Shown: positions 8,635 through 13,140 of the stretch, in pieces
How the letters are laid out: every line of letters begins with the position of its first letter
Numbering within the stretch: position 1 is the stretch's first letter
Program-made: the position numbers and the translations under genes
IMG/VR virus record: IMGVR_UViG_3300032053_018295
Coordinates: 1 to 31,167 of that record
Strand: one strand, 5' to 3'
DNA length: 31,167 nt
DNA from: a virus
Notes under the pieces: generated by a model
The model's input: the letters and a program-made list of their open reading frames with translations, nothing else
What the model was told of the DNA's origin: nothing
The model's database searches: none

Positions 8635-8708
8635 TGTTCTCGGATGGCTTCGAACCATCAATCTTTTCATTCGTAGTGAAACGCTTTATCCATTTAAGCC
8701 ACGAGAAC
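8635..8708 (-). tRNA. tRNA-Arg(ACG)
   Basis: 74 nt. Acceptor GTTCTCG/CGAGAAC (perfect), D stem GCTT/AAGC, anticodon stem TTTCA/TGAAA with loop CTACGAA, T arm GATGG-TTCGAAG-CCATC, discriminator A; CCA not encoded. It reads CGN Arg codons after deamination. It lies between the 8715-9065 gene and the NADAR-like gene, apart from the main array. Confidence 0.93.
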
Positions 8709-8714
8709 ATAGTT

Positions 8715-9065
8715 TTATAATCCATTTACCGAACCGGTTATTTGATAAGTAGGTATGTTGTTGTCTATTTTAGTTGGATTATTAACAGCAACCCACATAT
8801 TATGAAAAATTTCTTTATGTGATTCTTCAGTTATTAATAATAATACTGACCTTAATCCTAACCAAGAAACAATACGATCTGAATAACATTCCGCTTGATT
8901 TATGGATATATGATCAGAATATATTCTAGTAAACGCACCCATAATCCTATTTACATATTTAGGTGCATTTCGTGGTTTAAAATCACAAAATACATGACTC
9001 CAAGCTTCTTCTTTGCCAAGTTCAAATAATTCATTTGATACTAAATCTGCAATATAATAGGACAT
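8715..9065 (-). CDS. Unknown protein downstream of the tRNA array
   Basis: 116 residues, not recognised. It is a mixed soluble sequence with an N-terminal MSYYIADLVSNELFELGKEEAWSHVF segment; no membrane helix or catalytic motif is seen. GGAGA precedes the ATG. It lies between tRNA-Val(TAC) and tRNA-Arg(ACG) and is probably co-transcribed with the array. Confidence 0.65.
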   Translation of the reverse strand: MSYYIADLVSNELFELGKEEAWSHVFCDFKPRNAPKYVNRIMGAFTRIYSDHISINQAECYSDRIVSWLGLRSVLLLITEESHKEIFHNMWVAVNNPTKIDNNIPTYQITGSVNGL

Positions 9066-9102
9066 ATCTATCTCCAGTTAATCTAACAAGTAGGTAATAT
9101 AA

Positions 9103-9176
9103 TAGGCGGTATAGGAATCGAACCTATGACCCTCTTCGTGTAAAAAAGACGCTCTACCAGTCTGAGCTAACCACCT
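9103..9176 (-). tRNA. tRNA-Val(TAC)
   Basis: 74 nt. Acceptor AGGTGGT/ACCGCCT with one G-U, D stem GCTC/GAGC, anticodon stem TCTTT/GAAGA, loop TTTACAC, T arm ATAGG-TTCGATT-CCTAT, discriminator A. Last tRNA of the contiguous array. Confidence 0.93.
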
Positions 9177-9185
9177 AAAAAAATA

Positions 9186-9257
9186 TCGGTATGGGGTGAG
9201 TCGAACACCCTTGTTCTTGTTCCCAAAACAAGCGACTGACCGTTAGCCTACACACCG
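9186..9257 (-). tRNA. tRNA-Pro(TGG)
   Basis: 72 nt. Acceptor CGGTGTG/CATACCG, D stem GGCT/AGTC, anticodon stem CTTGT/ACAAG, loop TTTGGGA with G37 typical of proline tRNAs, T arm GGGTG-TTCGACT-CACCC, discriminator A. Confidence 0.92.
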
Positions 9258-9266
9258 TTAAAAAAA

Positions 9267-9339
9267 TCTATCTATCCGGATTCGAACCGAAACCTCCTGC
9301 GCCCAAAGCAGGTATGCCACCGGGTAACACTTTAAATAG
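9267..9339 (-). tRNA. tRNA-Pro(TGG), second and more divergent copy
   Basis: 73 nt. Acceptor CTATTTA/TAGATAG with one G-U, D stem GTGT/GCAT (G-U rich), anticodon stem CCTGC/GCAGG, loop TTTGGGC, T arm TTCGG-TTCGAAT-CCGGA with one T-G pair, discriminator A. The same anticodon as the neighbour but an unrelated acceptor; the weak acceptor and D stem make it less standard. Proline identity rests on the anticodon only. Confidence 0.75.
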
Positions 9340-9346
9340 TAAAAAT

Positions 9347-9480
9347 AAAGAGATGCAATCTTAGTATTAAGGAGTGACCTCCACCATACAAATATTCATT
9401 TCACCAAAATGAAATTACTGGACGCTTTTCCCTTGATTGCTAGGGCTAGATGGTTAGTCCATTTTCTCTACAATCTCTTT
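9347..9480 (-). ncRNA. Structured RNA of unknown family
   Basis: 134 nt directly abutting the 9481-9655 unit. Outer stem AAAGAGAT/ATCTCTTT (8 bp); inner hairpins TGGAC...GTCCA, ATTTCA-TTTTGG-TGAAAT and GGAG-GTCA-CTCC would give a multibranch fold. It has no tRNA T-loop and no ORF. Being packed exactly between RNA genes suggests a processed RNA. No known family recognised. Confidence 0.45.
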
Positions 9481-9655
9481 AGATATCAATAGGATTCAAA
9501 CCTATATTTCCTTAATAACCATAAATGATTTTTAGGAGCCTTTATCGCTATTACATATATGTATAATAGTACTTAACGTCTTTTTCAAGAAATTAATGAA
9601 AATTATAGAGACATATAACTTGCCGCTATTCATTCACGGTTAGCTGATGATATCT
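9481..9655 (-). ncRNA. tRNA-like RNA with a roughly 100-nt expanded body
   Basis: 175 nt. Ends pair as AGATATCA/TGATATCT (8 bp), and the 3' part is a proper T arm (ATAGG-TTTGAAT-CCTAT) plus acceptor strand. The body between is about 100 nt longer than a tRNA and holds a hairpin CTATTA...TAATAG; no clear D arm with GG or anticodon arm was found. It could be a tRNA with an insertion, a decayed tRNA, or a distinct tRNA-like RNA. Confidence 0.45.
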
Positions 9656-9664
9656 TTAAAAATA

Positions 9665-9749
9665 AAATCGAAGTAAAATTGTACACAGTCTTTTTTGTCA
9701 AATTTGAGGTTTGTTATTTAGAAGTATCTGTATACTGCACTATCGATTT
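9665..9749 (-). ncRNA. Array RNA element, copy 1 (P1-P2 family)
   Basis: 85 nt. Outer stem P1 AAATCGA/TCGATTT; conserved TAGTGCAG; P2 TATACAG/CTGTGTA; then ATACTTC, an AT-rich terminal region and CAATTTTACT before the P1 3' strand. It shares layout and motifs with 11903-11974 and 11524-11660, and stem differences among copies are compensatory. It lies 3 nt after tRNA-Gly(TCC). Confidence 0.6.
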
Positions 9750-9751
9750 AA

Positions 9752-9824
9752 AGCACCAAGTGGGATACGATCCCACAACCTTCACTTTGGAAGAGTGACG
9801 CTCTACCAATTGAGCTATTGGTGC
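9752..9824 (-). tRNA. tRNA-Gly(TCC)
   Basis: 73 nt. Acceptor GCACCAA/TTGGTGC, D stem GCTC/GAGC, anticodon stem TCACT/AGTGA, loop CTTCCAA, T arm GTGGG-ATCGTAT-CCCAC (variant T loop), discriminator T. Downstream of it the array switches to non-canonical RNAs. Confidence 0.92.
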
Positions 9825-9953
9825 ATTATTATGTTTCTAATTTAGAAACTTTTTCCTTCAGCGTATCGTTGCCTTCTGTAAAATCTGCCATTAACTTTAT
9901 TTAAGGCACAATATGTTGGTGTTAATGAATAACAATTAGGACATAGTAATATA
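9825..9953. other. Spacer in the array with no assignable RNA
   Basis: 129 nt between tRNA-Gly and the Thr-like tRNA. It holds a short palindrome GTTTCTAA/TTTAGAAAC and a 20-codon minus-strand ORF (9829-9891) without a convincing ribosome site. Nothing else was recognised. Confidence 0.4.
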
Positions 9954-10039
9954 AGCTGGCGGAGGGATTCGAACCCACGTAAACCAAAAAGGCATTCGGA
10001 CTACAAAACCGCTGCTCTGACCAACTGAGCTACACCAGC
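9954..10039 (-). tRNA. tRNA with anticodon TGT (probable Thr), atypical
   Basis: 86 nt. Acceptor GCTGGTG/CGCCAGC and D arm GCTC/GAGC are good. The anticodon stem keeps only CGG/CCG, flanked by T-T and G-A mismatches around loop TTTGTAG; the variable region is about 17 nt (GCC-TTTTT-GGT); the T stem has one mismatch around TTCGAAT. Discriminator T matches the phage's tRNA-Thr(GGT). The long variable region would suit Tyr, Leu or Ser, but the stems do not support those anticodons. Confidence 0.6.
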
Positions 10040-10057
10040 AAATCTTATTTAAAAATA

Positions 10058-10410
10058 TGGAAATGGGGGGATTCGAACCCCCGTCCAAAACTAATTCCAA
10101 TCTCACTCATACACGCTTTTCCTCTGTTATGAAATCTCGAACCATATACCCATAGAGGCTAGTACATTAGTTCACTCTCCCTTTTATCTTAATAGTTATT
10201 CGTTAGGGATACAAATAATTAAGCAGTCCCTGTGTGCGACCGCCTCAAACTTACTAGGACATCTCAGTAATTGGCGGAATGACTACTAAGCAGCCATCAA
10301 GTAAGCAGTGTCTTCGACATCTGTTTGTTAATCGATTTTTTAAGAGGCCAACGATCATCCTCTGCGTGCAACTCAATCTTCTTTAATTCTGTCGAAACCT
10401 AGTCATCCCC
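10058..10410 (-). ncRNA. ssrA: Transfer-messenger RNA (tmRNA)
   Basis: 353 nt. The RNA starts GGGGATGACTAGGTTTCGACA, the tmRNA 5' signature, and ends GGACGGGGG-TTCGAAT-CCCCC-CATTTCC-A. The acceptor GGGGATG/CATTTCC pairs with two G-U; CCA is not encoded. A tag reading frame at 10324-10286 would add TDVEDTAYLMAA before TAG TAG; the resume codon is uncertain (ACA or the preceding CAA). The ending LMAA is like proteolysis tags. It would rescue stalled ribosomes in the infected cell. It lies between the Thr-like tRNA and the 10446 unit, in the same direction. Confidence 0.93.
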
Positions 10411-10445
10411 AAGAAAAATAGAAGAGAAACAACATATAGAGTACA

Positions 10446-10573
10446 TTTTTAAGACGGATTTGAACCGAAATCTCCACCTTTTCACGGATGGCGCATTAAC
10501 CGATTATGCTATAAAGCCAAGTTTTTGGCGGCTTCGAAGTAACTCTGTATTACAGTTCTTCTATAGTTAAAAA
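10446..10573 (-). ncRNA. Composite tRNA-like RNA with displaced acceptor strands
   Basis: 128 nt abutting the initiator tRNA. Contains GGCTTTA-TA-GCAT..ATGC (acceptor strand and D arm), an anticodon-like arm CCATC/GGTGG with an 8-nt loop CGTGAAAA (GAA, Phe?) and a T loop TTCAAAT. The following strand TTAAAAA does not pair with GGCTTTA but with TTTTTAA at the far 5' end, whereas GGCTTTA can pair with CGAAGCC upstream of it. The 5' part also holds AATACAGAGTTACTTC, similar to the P1-P2 family. It may be a decayed or rearranged (permuted) tRNA. Confidence 0.4.
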
Positions 10574-10647
10574 TTGCGGGAGTTGGATTTGAACCAACGA
10601 TCTTTAGGTTATGAGCCTAACGAGCTACCAGACTGCTCCATCCCGCG
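10574..10647 (-). tRNA. Initiator tRNA-fMet(CAT)
   Basis: 74 nt. The acceptor CGCGGGA/TCCCGCA leaves C1 opposite A72 unpaired, the bacterial initiator hallmark; D stem GAGC/GCTC has the initiator A11-U24 pair; anticodon stem TTAGG/CCTAA, loop CTCATAA; T arm GTTGG-TTCAAAT-CCAAC; discriminator A. Only two of the usual three G-C pairs next to the anticodon loop are present. Confidence 0.92.
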
Positions 10648-10696
10648 TTGTTATTACAATATATATTTTCTTTTAATTTATTTCAATAGTTAGTTA

Positions 10697-10769
10697 AGTT
10701 GTAAATAGGGATTGAACCTATATCCTTTTCCATACCAAGGAAATGCTCCACCAATTGAGCTATTACAAC
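10697..10769 (-). tRNA. tRNA-Thr(GGT)
   Basis: 73 nt. Acceptor GTTGTAA/TTACAAC, D stem GCTC/GAGC, anticodon stem TTTCC/GGAAA, loop TTGGTAT, T arm ATAGG-TTCAATC-CCTAT, discriminator T. Its 5' acceptor strand contains the TAA stop codon of the upstream 10763-11041 gene. Confidence 0.92.
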
Positions 10770-11041
10770 ATATTCAACTCAAATAATTTCTCAAATTGAT
10801 CCATTTTTTTCATACCAAATACATCACCATAAGCAGTAATCACTCGTGTTCTGATTGTTCTATCTGACCATCCATGTTTACGAGCATCACCAATAAATTC
10901 CTTCCAATCGACAATCCAATCTTCATTTTTAATTCTCTCAAAGATAATTTCTAATGGAAGACCAACAGTGTCAAATAATCGGAAAACACCGGCAACTACT
11001 TTTTTACCATCTTCACTTACACCAACTATATTGATTTTCAT
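10763..11041 (-). CDS. Unknown small protein inside the tRNA array
   Basis: 92 residues, not recognised. It starts as a beta strand (MKINIVGVSEDGKKVVAGVF) and has a helical C terminus with DWKEFIGDARKHGWSDRTIRTRV; no known motif. Its TAA stop is embedded in the first 7 nt of tRNA-Thr(GGT), so cutting out the tRNA 5' end would sever the mRNA at its stop codon. Composition is like its neighbours. Confidence 0.7.
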   Translation of the reverse strand: MKINIVGVSEDGKKVVAGVFRLFDTVGLPLEIIFERIKNEDWIVDWKEFIGDARKHGWSDRTIRTRVITAYGDVFGMKKMDQFEKLFELNML

Positions 11042-11062
11042 ATTTCCTCATTTTTTTTATTA

Positions 11063-11125
11063 TGGACTAAGTGGAAATCGAATCCACCACAGAAAAATCC
11101 CTGCGTATACAGGGAGAAGCCGCCC
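11063..11125 (-). pseudogene. tRNA remnant lacking a D arm
   Basis: About 63 nt. The 3' part is a good T arm (GTGGA-TTCGATT-TCCAC) with acceptor strand TTAGTCC-A, but the 5' strand GGGCGGC pairs only partly. A hairpin CCCTG-TATACG-CAGGG has a 6-nt loop instead of a 7-nt anticodon loop, and no D arm is present. It is probably a decayed tRNA; a reduced tRNA-like RNA is the alternative. Confidence 0.45.
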
Positions 11126-11133
11126 ATTGATAA

Positions 11134-11421
11134 TTATCGAGAAAGTGAACCATCAATACTACTACGTTTTGTAGCATCGCCAGTTGCTTCTCTATGACCT
11201 TTTATTAATTGTTCAACCGTTTTAAATTCAGTTTTATCCATTTCTTTAGTAGAAACTGATGTAACCGTCCAAACATGTCCCCATTGATCATTTTCTTTTA
11301 ATTGCACATTTTTACCCAATATAGCTAATGAAGATGGAATCCAAGCAACTGTAGTGTAAATACCAAGCCGCTCTTGTTCTCTTCGTAATGTACATTGTTT
11401 GTATAACTCTTTTTTAGCCAT
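11134..11421 (-). CDS. Conserved phage protein of unknown function (WIPxxLAxxGK type)
   Basis: 95 residues. The pattern QCTLRR...TTVAWIPSSLAILGKNVQLKEN..WGHVWTVTSVS resembles small beta-rich proteins common in large phages, with a C-xLR start, WIP, GK and a final WxV strand; their function is not known. A strong AGGAGG ribosome site precedes the ATG. It lies between a tRNA remnant and tRNA-Ala inside the array. Confidence 0.7.
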   Translation of the reverse strand: MAKKELYKQCTLRREQERLGIYTTVAWIPSSLAILGKNVQLKENDQWGHVWTVTSVSTKEMDKTEFKTVEQLIKGHREATGDATKRSSIDGSLSR

Positions 11422-11445
11422 TATAGACCTCCTAAAATATTTAGT

Positions 11446-11518
11446 GGATACACTTGGGGGTCGAACCCAAAACCTTCCGCTTGCAAGGCGGATGCTCTAC
11501 CAATTGAGCTAGTGACCC
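11446..11518 (-). tRNA. tRNA-Ala(TGC) with a mispaired acceptor stem
   Basis: 73 nt. D stem GCTC/GAGC, anticodon stem TCCGC/GCGGA, loop CTTGCAA, T arm TTGGG-TTCGACC-CCCAA are perfect. The acceptor GGGTCAC/GTGTATC has mismatches G3-A70 and T4-T69 and lacks the alanine G3-U70 pair; discriminator C. It may be non-functional, altered in identity, or edited. Confidence 0.72.
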
Positions 11519-11523
11519 ATAAT

Positions 11524-11660
11524 AAAACCGAGAAAATTCAAATAGAAAAGTTTTTCAGTGCTCTACCGTTGAGCTATCGGTCGTCGTATCGACCGAGTTG
11601 GAGTCGAACCAACATCCCAGGCACCCAATGCGAAGTAATTCTATTCTACACTACGGTTTT
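11524..11660 (-). ncRNA. Array RNA element, copy 3, enclosing a permuted tRNA
   Basis: 137 nt. Outer stem P1 AAAACCG/CGGTTTT, conserved TAGTGTAG, P2 AATAGAA/TTCTATT, then TTACTTC on the 5' side and GAA on the 3' side closing around the permuted tRNA core (11554-11634). Relative to the copies at 9665 and 11903, P2 contains a C-G to G-C swap and P1 differs at several compensated pairs. Confidence 0.65.
11554..11634 (-). tRNA. Circularly permuted tRNA (anticodon not assignable)
   Basis: In transcript order the 3' half comes first: T arm GTTGG-TTCGACT-CCAAC and acceptor strand TCGGTCG, then linker ATACGA (6 nt, first A as discriminator), then the 5' half: acceptor CGACCGA, TA, D arm GCTC-AACGGTA-GAGC. 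Acceptor, D and T stems are perfect. The anticodon stem would be TGAA/TTCG across the breakpoint, so the anticodon loop lies at the junction with the flanking element and cannot be read directly. The 16-nt stretch between this stem and the T arm would be a long variable region. It is either a real permuted tRNA needing end-joining or a rearranged remnant. Confidence 0.55.
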
Positions 11661-11668
11661 TTTCTTTA

Positions 11669-11740
11669 TACTCGTATTGGGAGTTGAACCCACTTATCGA
11701 CCTTATAAGAGCCGCTCGAATACCCATCCGACCTACGAGT
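11669..11740 (-). tRNA. tRNA-Ile(TAT)
   Basis: 72 nt. Acceptor ACTCGTA/TACGAGT, D stem TCGG/TCGA, anticodon stem CGGCT/GGTCG with G-U pairs, loop CTTATAA, T arm with TGGG/CCCA core and TTCAACT loop, discriminator A. Reads ATA, a frequent codon in AT-rich genomes. Confidence 0.85.
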
Positions 11741-11746
11741 TAATAG

Positions 11747-11818
11747 TACACGGCGTTGGTATTGAACCAACCACATCTTCCTTATCAGAGAAAATAGCCC
11801 ACCTGGAACTAGCCGTGT
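11747..11818 (-). tRNA. tRNA-Ile(GAT)
   Basis: 72 nt. Acceptor ACACGGC/GCCGTGT, short D arm GTTC-CAGGT-GGGC, anticodon stem TTTCT/GGAAG, loop CTGATAA, T arm GTTGG-TTCAATA-CCAAC, discriminator A. Confidence 0.85.
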
Positions 11819-11824
11819 AAATAG

Positions 11825-11896
11825 TCTCGATAGGTGGACTTGAACCACCATCCTTTGCCTTATGAAAGCACTGCTCCACCATTGAGCTATATCGAG
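11825..11896 (-). tRNA. tRNA with anticodon CAT (elongator Met, or Ile2)
   Basis: 72 nt. Acceptor CTCGATA/TATCGAG, D stem GCTC/GAGC, anticodon stem GTGCT/GGCAA with one end mismatch, loop TTCATAA, T arm GGTGG-TTCAAGT-CCACC, discriminator A. It has a paired 1-72 end, so it is not an initiator. Lysidine-modified Ile2 cannot be excluded. Confidence 0.88.
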
Positions 11897-11902
11897 AAAA
11901 TA

Positions 11903-11974
11903 AAAATCAAGGAAAAACGAACACAGTAGTTTTTTCGTTTGCAATGAAGTAACTGTATTCTGCACTATGATTTT
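11903..11974 (-). ncRNA. Array RNA element, copy 2 (P1-P2 family)
   Basis: 72 nt. P1 AAAATCA/TGATTTT, TAGTGCAG, P2 AATACAG/CTGTGTT, TTACTTC, a 9-nt apical loop ATTGCAAAC closed by TTC/GAA, and CGTTTTTCCT before the P1 3' strand. The size and the TTGCAAA loop recall a tRNA-Cys(GCA), but D and T stems do not form. Confidence 0.6.
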
Positions 11975-11979
11975 TTTAG

Positions 11980-12051
11980 CGGAGAAGATGGGAATTGAAC
12001 CCACGACCTTAGCGCTGACAACGCTCTGCTCTTCCTCTGAGCTACATCTCC
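11980..12051 (-). tRNA. tRNA-Asp(GTC)
   Basis: 72 nt. Acceptor GGAGATG/CTTCTCC with one T-T mismatch, D stem GCTC/GAGC, anticodon stem GAGCG/CGCTA, loop TTGTCAG, T arm GTGGG-TTCAATT-CCCAT, discriminator G as expected for Asp. Confidence 0.9.
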
Positions 12052-12055
12052 ATAA

Positions 12056-12128
12056 TAGTTCCAATGGGACTTGAACCCATGTCGTTGCCGTGAAAGGGCA
12101 GTGTCCTAACCATCTAGACGATGGAACC
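12056..12128 (-). tRNA. tRNA-Glu(TTC)
   Basis: 73 nt. Acceptor GGTTCCA/TGGAACT with a terminal G-U, D stem GTCT/GGAC, anticodon stem TGCC/GGCA core, loop CTTTCAC, T arm ATGGG-TTCAAGT-CCCAT, discriminator A. Close to the usual bacterial tRNA-Glu in the D and anticodon arms. Confidence 0.92.
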
Positions 12129-12188
12129 AAAAATTATTACCTACTTGTCAAACCACTCTTACCATTCTATGATGATAAGTTTTTATTA

Positions 12189-12260
12189 CTGACTAGAAAG
12201 GACTCGAACCTCCAACCACCTCGTTAACAGCGAGACGCACTACCATTGTGCTACTAGTCA
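12189..12260 (-). tRNA. tRNA-Asn(GTT)
   Basis: 72 nt, first tRNA of the array. Acceptor TGACTAG/CTAGTCA, D stem GCAC/GTGC, anticodon stem TCTCG/CGAGG, loop CTGTTAA, T arm GGAGG-TTCGAGT-CCTTT with two G-U pairs, discriminator G. It follows the attenuator-like terminator by 17 nt. Confidence 0.92.
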
Positions 12261-12277
12261 AAAAATTTAAAACAAAA

Positions 12278-12305
12278 AACCCTATAGATTTGAATCTATA
12301 GGGTT
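12278..12305 (-). terminator. Attenuator-like terminator before the tRNA array
   Basis: Perfect 13-bp inverted repeat AACCCTATAGATT/AATCTATAGGGTT, with a U run on the minus strand (As at 12274-12279). The upstream arm region 12297-12309 can instead pair perfectly (13 bp) with 12338-12350, which lies in the last codons of the leader ORF, so the terminator and an antiterminator are mutually exclusive. Confidence 0.75.
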
Positions 12306-12329
12306 CCTAGTATTTCTACTTAATTAGAC

Positions 12330-12446
12330 TTATCGATTAGGAACCCTATAAAGGAAATCGCGTCCAGCAACTACAATGATCTCATTATCACAGCCATTAA
12401 TTGGCGCAACATTCGTCATTGTTATATTTGCGGGCATACGGTTCAT
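12330..12446 (-). CDS. 38-residue leader peptide of the tRNA array
   Basis: ATG at 12446 with an AAGGA ribosome site, stop TAA at 12332-12330; the product starts MNRMPANITM and ends RDFLYRVPNR. It lies about 35 nt after a sigma70-like promoter and ends 25 nt before the terminator. The last codons (TAT AGG GTT CCT A) form the antiterminator arm, so a ribosome at the stop codon would mask it and favour termination. The peptide contains every amino acid served by the assignable tRNAs here (N, E, D, M, I, A, T, G, P, V, R), including an AGG codon, but no K, S, Q, H or W. A regulatory leader is inferred; a plain small protein is possible. Confidence 0.6.
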   Translation of the reverse strand: MNRMPANITMTNVAPINGCDNEIIVVAGRDFLYRVPNR

Positions 12447-12487
12447 TTTAAAATCCTTAATTATGAATCTAACTTGATTCTGAATAT

Positions 12488-12517
12488 AATATAGTTTATT
12501 ACAATATCAAATGTCAA
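12488..12517 (-). promoter_or_regulatory. sigma70-like promoter of the leader and tRNA array
   Basis: TTGACA (12517-12512), 18-nt spacer, TATATT (12493-12488) on the minus strand. Transcription would start near 12481, giving an about 35-nt 5' region before the leader ATG. Confidence 0.7.
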
Positions 12518-12575
12518 GCATTTTTATCATTTATTTTAAAAAAGTTTATTTTTATTGAAAATAGTGCTTTTTTAG

Positions 12576-13115
12576 TTAATCTAGGTTAGCCAAAACCTCT
12601 TCTACATCACCATAAACTTGATTTTCCAATTTTTTAATAACTAAAGCTGGATCAACATCTGGATAGAAATGGTTGACAAGTTGTGTTACAAAATATTTTC
12701 CTTCATCATTTAATGTAGCATCAAAATCAAGTTCTAGTCCTTCTTCGTGTTGAACACCTGCACGACCGCCATATTCATAATCAAATGATTCATCTGTTAT
12801 TGTTCTAGTTCCATCCACATCAAATACTAGATACATCTCCTCATCATCAATATCTTCAGCATCGAATTCTTTTGGTAAGTCCCAAATAAATCCAATTTGA
12901 CCACTAACTTCATCACCTCTTTCATCAAGATTAATATCGTCGTTATTAATAGTCAATGTTCCAACATCAGGTACAGCAGGTGGAGTTCTTCCTAATCGTA
13001 TATCGTCAAATCCTTCATTCAATGCTACGAATCCTTTTTCTATAGATTCAATTAATGAACTATTTCTATCATTTTTTAATGAATTAAGAAACGCCAAAAA
13101 TAAATTTGTTTGCAT
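12576..13115 (-). CDS. Acidic protein with capsid-targeting-like N terminus
   Basis: 179 residues, strongly acidic (many D/E), not recognised. The first 36 residues (LAFLNSLKNDRNSSLIESIEK.. GFVALNEG) follow the same pattern as the 7623-8066 protein, with LIE and LNE as possible prohead-protease (L/I)xE cut sites. A middle segment is Asp/Glu-rich (NNDDINLDERGDE, DAEDIDDEE). TATAAACT lies 25 nt before the start and GAGG provides the ribosome site. It is probably a late, packaged protein; its function in the capsid is unknown. Confidence 0.6.
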   Translation of the reverse strand: MQTNLFLAFLNSLKNDRNSSLIESIEKGFVALNEGFDDIRLGRTPPAVPDVGTLTINNDDINLDERGDEVSGQIGFIWDLPKEFDAEDIDDEEMYLVFDVDGTRTITDESFDYEYGGRAGVQHEEGLELDFDATLNDEGKYFVTQLVNHFYPDVDPALVIKKLENQVYGDVEEVLANLD

Positions 13116-13140
13116 ATAAGCCTCATTTTTATATGTAATA

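Noticed and set aside
9644-9651. CTGATGA on the plus strand, like a hammerhead ribozyme core
   Set aside because: No GAAA and stems in the right places, and it is antisense to the transcribed array.
9829-9891. 20-codon minus-strand ORF (MADFTEGNDTLKEKVSKLET) in the tRNA array
   Set aside because: No convincing ribosome site, very short, no supporting homology; kept only as a possibility in the spacer note.
9954-10039. Assignment of the 86-nt tRNA as tRNA-Tyr(GTA)
   Set aside because: Length would fit, but the required anticodon stem does not pair; TGT with a short CGG/CCG stem fits better.
11554-11634. Reading TGG or GCC as the anticodon of the permuted tRNA (Pro or Gly)
   Set aside because: Neither loop has a paired 5-bp stem with the 5' half; the only supported stem is TGAA/TTCG at the breakpoint.
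11512-12130. Long ORFs on both strands across the tRNA array
   Set aside because: They run through tRNA genes and arise from the absence of stops in structured RNA; not coding.
9086-12148. 14-nt inverted repeat ACAAGTAGGTAATA flanking most of the tRNA array
   Set aside because: One such match is expected by chance in an AT-rich window of this size; no other boundary signal supports it.
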